NCBI GenBank assembly: GCA_963514095.1
Contig: OY741264.1
Span: 10,339,554 to 10,403,553, forward strand
Reading direction: 5' to 3'
Length of the DNA stretch: 64,000 nt
Origin: Eutrigla gurnardus
Lineage: Eukaryota > Chordata > Actinopteri > Perciformes > Triglidae
Part shown: piece by piece, positions 62,722 through 64,000 of the stretch
Numbering within the stretch: position 1 is the stretch's first letter
Layout of the letters: the number at the start of each line of letters is the position of its first letter
Made by a program: the position numbers and the translations under genes
The notes under the pieces: generated by a model
What the model was told of the DNA's origin: nothing
Databases searched by the model: none
What the model saw: only the letters and a program-made list of their open reading frames with translations

Positions 62722-62942
62722 GTGACGAGGGCAGCAGTTCTGGCAGCGGCAGCGGCTGCTCTGAAGGCTGCACGACAGAGTTTGTTTTTGTCGCAACAGA
62801 GGCTCCCGTGATCGGAGCTGACAGAAGCGACGAACACGCAGCAGCGGCCGCAGGCAAGTCGTTTTCCCGCGGACCCTCCCTACTGCTGGTGATGGCCGCC
62901 CTCACACTCCCGCTCTGGGCAATGCAGACTCAATGGAGATAA
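62722..62942 (+). CDS. gpc6: glypican-6 exon 9 (HS stalk and GPI signal)
   Basis: The last coding exon: it completes Ser codon 380, encodes residues 381-452 and ends with TAA at 62940-62942. It opens with the acidic DEG followed by SSSGSGSGC, giving three Ser-Gly sites in the acidic context preferred for heparan sulfate chain attachment next to the membrane. CSEGCTTEFVFVATEAP then matches the human glypican-6 segment that ends TTEAP. The C-terminus has a small-residue run (AAAAAGKSFSRG), likely containing the GPI attachment residue, followed by a hydrophobic tail PSLLLVMAALTLPLWAM and a short polar end (QTQWR). This is a complete GPI signal. With about 107 residues expected from exons 1-2, the whole protein would have about 560 residues, as in other glypican-6 proteins. 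The minus-strand frame here is a shadow. Confidence 0.97.
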
Positions 62943-63840
62943 TACACAAGTGTGGCCTGATGACTGACTTTTCTACCTTACGTACAGTATGTTTATCAGC
63001 AAGTTGTAATGCTGTTCCCTCACTGGACATGTTAGAAGCTCCCGGAAACCTGTCGAGAATGTCTTACTGTGTGCTATGGTACGGTAGGGGAAGGGGGTGC
63101 AGCGCTGCATCCTGCTCGTCCCCCAAAGAATGCTCGGTGCCATCGCTGAATCAGCTTTCACACCTGGAAAAAAAAATGTTTTCTCATTATTCTAAAAATG
63201 TGGGTTTTAAACGCCTCTTTTCGAAAGTGGAAATCACCTGATCGGATTTTTCAGATAAAAAGGGGGGTTTATTTTTATTTTCCTTTGTATGATGAAGTTG
63301 CGACCCATTTTGTCCTATTAGTCTTTTCCCCCTCAGTAAAAAAGTCATACTGTGTGCATGCTCTGCAATTATGTTAACAAAAACACATTTTGTTTTAGGT
63401 TTTGTATGCAGGCTACACAGTTTGGAATGGGTTGGTTTGTACAGTGCGAGCAGTTCACCGGGTTTCCCGTTATAGCAGAGTGGTTCAGAAAGCAGCAGTT
63501 CTTACAGCCACTTTATAGTTGCACATTTGATTATCTCTGATTAAGTGACAATATGCTGCACTTAAGAAAACTACTTTGCACAGATTATTTTTGTCTGCTT
63601 CATAAGTTTATAAAGCTAGAGGAAACATTCACCCCATACAGAAGATCTATATTTTCTGATCATGTAACTGTATTGTACTTATAAACATTTGCAGTATGTA
63701 TTTCATTGGAAGGTACTGTAATGTCATCTGACTGGTTTAGTAAATGGCTGCATTTTCTTTTTTATAAGCGTATTAACTGTTTTTACAAGTTATTCGATCA
63801 CCTGTAAAATTAAAGAACAATAAACAGGAGATTTTCCGCG
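62943..63840 (+). other. gpc6: gpc6 3' untranslated region
   Basis: About 0.9 kb follows the stop codon, AT-rich, with several T and A runs and no further coding sequence of known type. The end is inferred from the polyadenylation signals at 63809-63824. The 62- and 102-codon frames within it look accidental. Confidence 0.7.
63809..63824 (+). promoter_or_regulatory. gpc6: polyadenylation signals ATTAAA and AATAAA
   Basis: ATTAAA (63809-63814) and AATAAA (63819-63824) stand five bases apart, with cleavage expected 10-30 bases downstream, near 63840. They are the only closely paired signals in the 0.9 kb after the stop codon. Confidence 0.7.
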
Positions 63841-64000
63841 ACAACACTAAGCCATTATACTACAATTGCCTGCTAACGATATTCAGTTACCTGATTTACT
63901 CTCTTCTGTGTGGGTACTTCTCGTGCACTTAAACAGTTCAGATTTCCTTTTCTTTCCTCAGAATATTAGCGATTTTAGATCTATGCCAATGATATTTTCA
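63841..64000. other. downstream flank, nothing recognised
   Basis: 160 bp after the presumed end of the transcript, AT-rich, with no gene visible. Confidence 0.6.

Noticed and set aside
62660..62905. 81-codon minus-strand frame
   Set aside because: Antisense shadow of the GC-rich exon 9.

Overview
This window is intron-rich, AT-rich vertebrate DNA with only one recognisable host gene. That gene is the 3' part of a glypican, best matched to glypican-6 (gpc6), on the + strand. Seven coding exons (3 to 9 by comparison with the known vertebrate gene) lie at 10211-10602, 23248-23413, 37170-37300, 39490-39633, 59727-59857, 60925-61100 and 62722-62942. All have GT/AG borders and compatible phases, and together they encode 452 residues plus the end of one split codon. 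Exons 1 and 2 (signal peptide and N-terminus) lie upstream of the window. The 3' UTR runs to about 63840, with ATTAAA and AATAAA signals near its end. The organism is most likely a teleost fish: introns are compact compared with mammalian GPC6, and the dispersed repeats are of teleost type (Tc1-like and hAT fossils, teleost LINE/SINE-like fragments, many long CA/TG arrays). The species, and whether this is a gpc6a or gpc6b copy, cannot be told from sequence alone.

Layout: 1-10210 is intron 2, with a decayed Tc1-like transposon (about 1127-2320, minus), a decayed hAT transposase copy right beside it (2534-3734, plus), a 25-bp minisatellite (4958-5068) and a promoter-like island (about 8190-8600). 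Intron 3 (10603-23247) holds an unexplained 205-codon open frame (16499-17116), old repeat fragments and a 32-bp exact duplication. Intron 4 (23414-37169) holds a short inverted-repeat (MITE-like) element at 32752-33206 and a transposon end near 35971. Intron 5 (37301-39489) is short and has a non-repetitive GC-richer block. Intron 6 (39634-59726) is the largest and most repeat-laden: two old retroelement-like fragments, three TG arrays of 70 bp or more, an AT array inside a perfect inverted repeat, a 19-bp-arm hairpin and a local duplication. Introns 7 and 8 are short and plain.

The encoded product is a GPI-anchored heparan sulfate proteoglycan of the cell surface. The window supplies most of the cysteine-rich globular core (10 of the family's 14 core cysteines), a furin-type RSAR site, three Ser-Gly attachment sites and the hydrophobic GPI signal tail. 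No prokaryotic-style operon, CRISPR array, tRNA or rRNA gene was seen. The best leads for something undescribed are two frame-preserving candidate microexons (42691-42720 and 6842-6874), the promoter-like island in intron 2 and the 205-codon open frame in intron 3. All are inferences from sequence that need RNA or comparative data.
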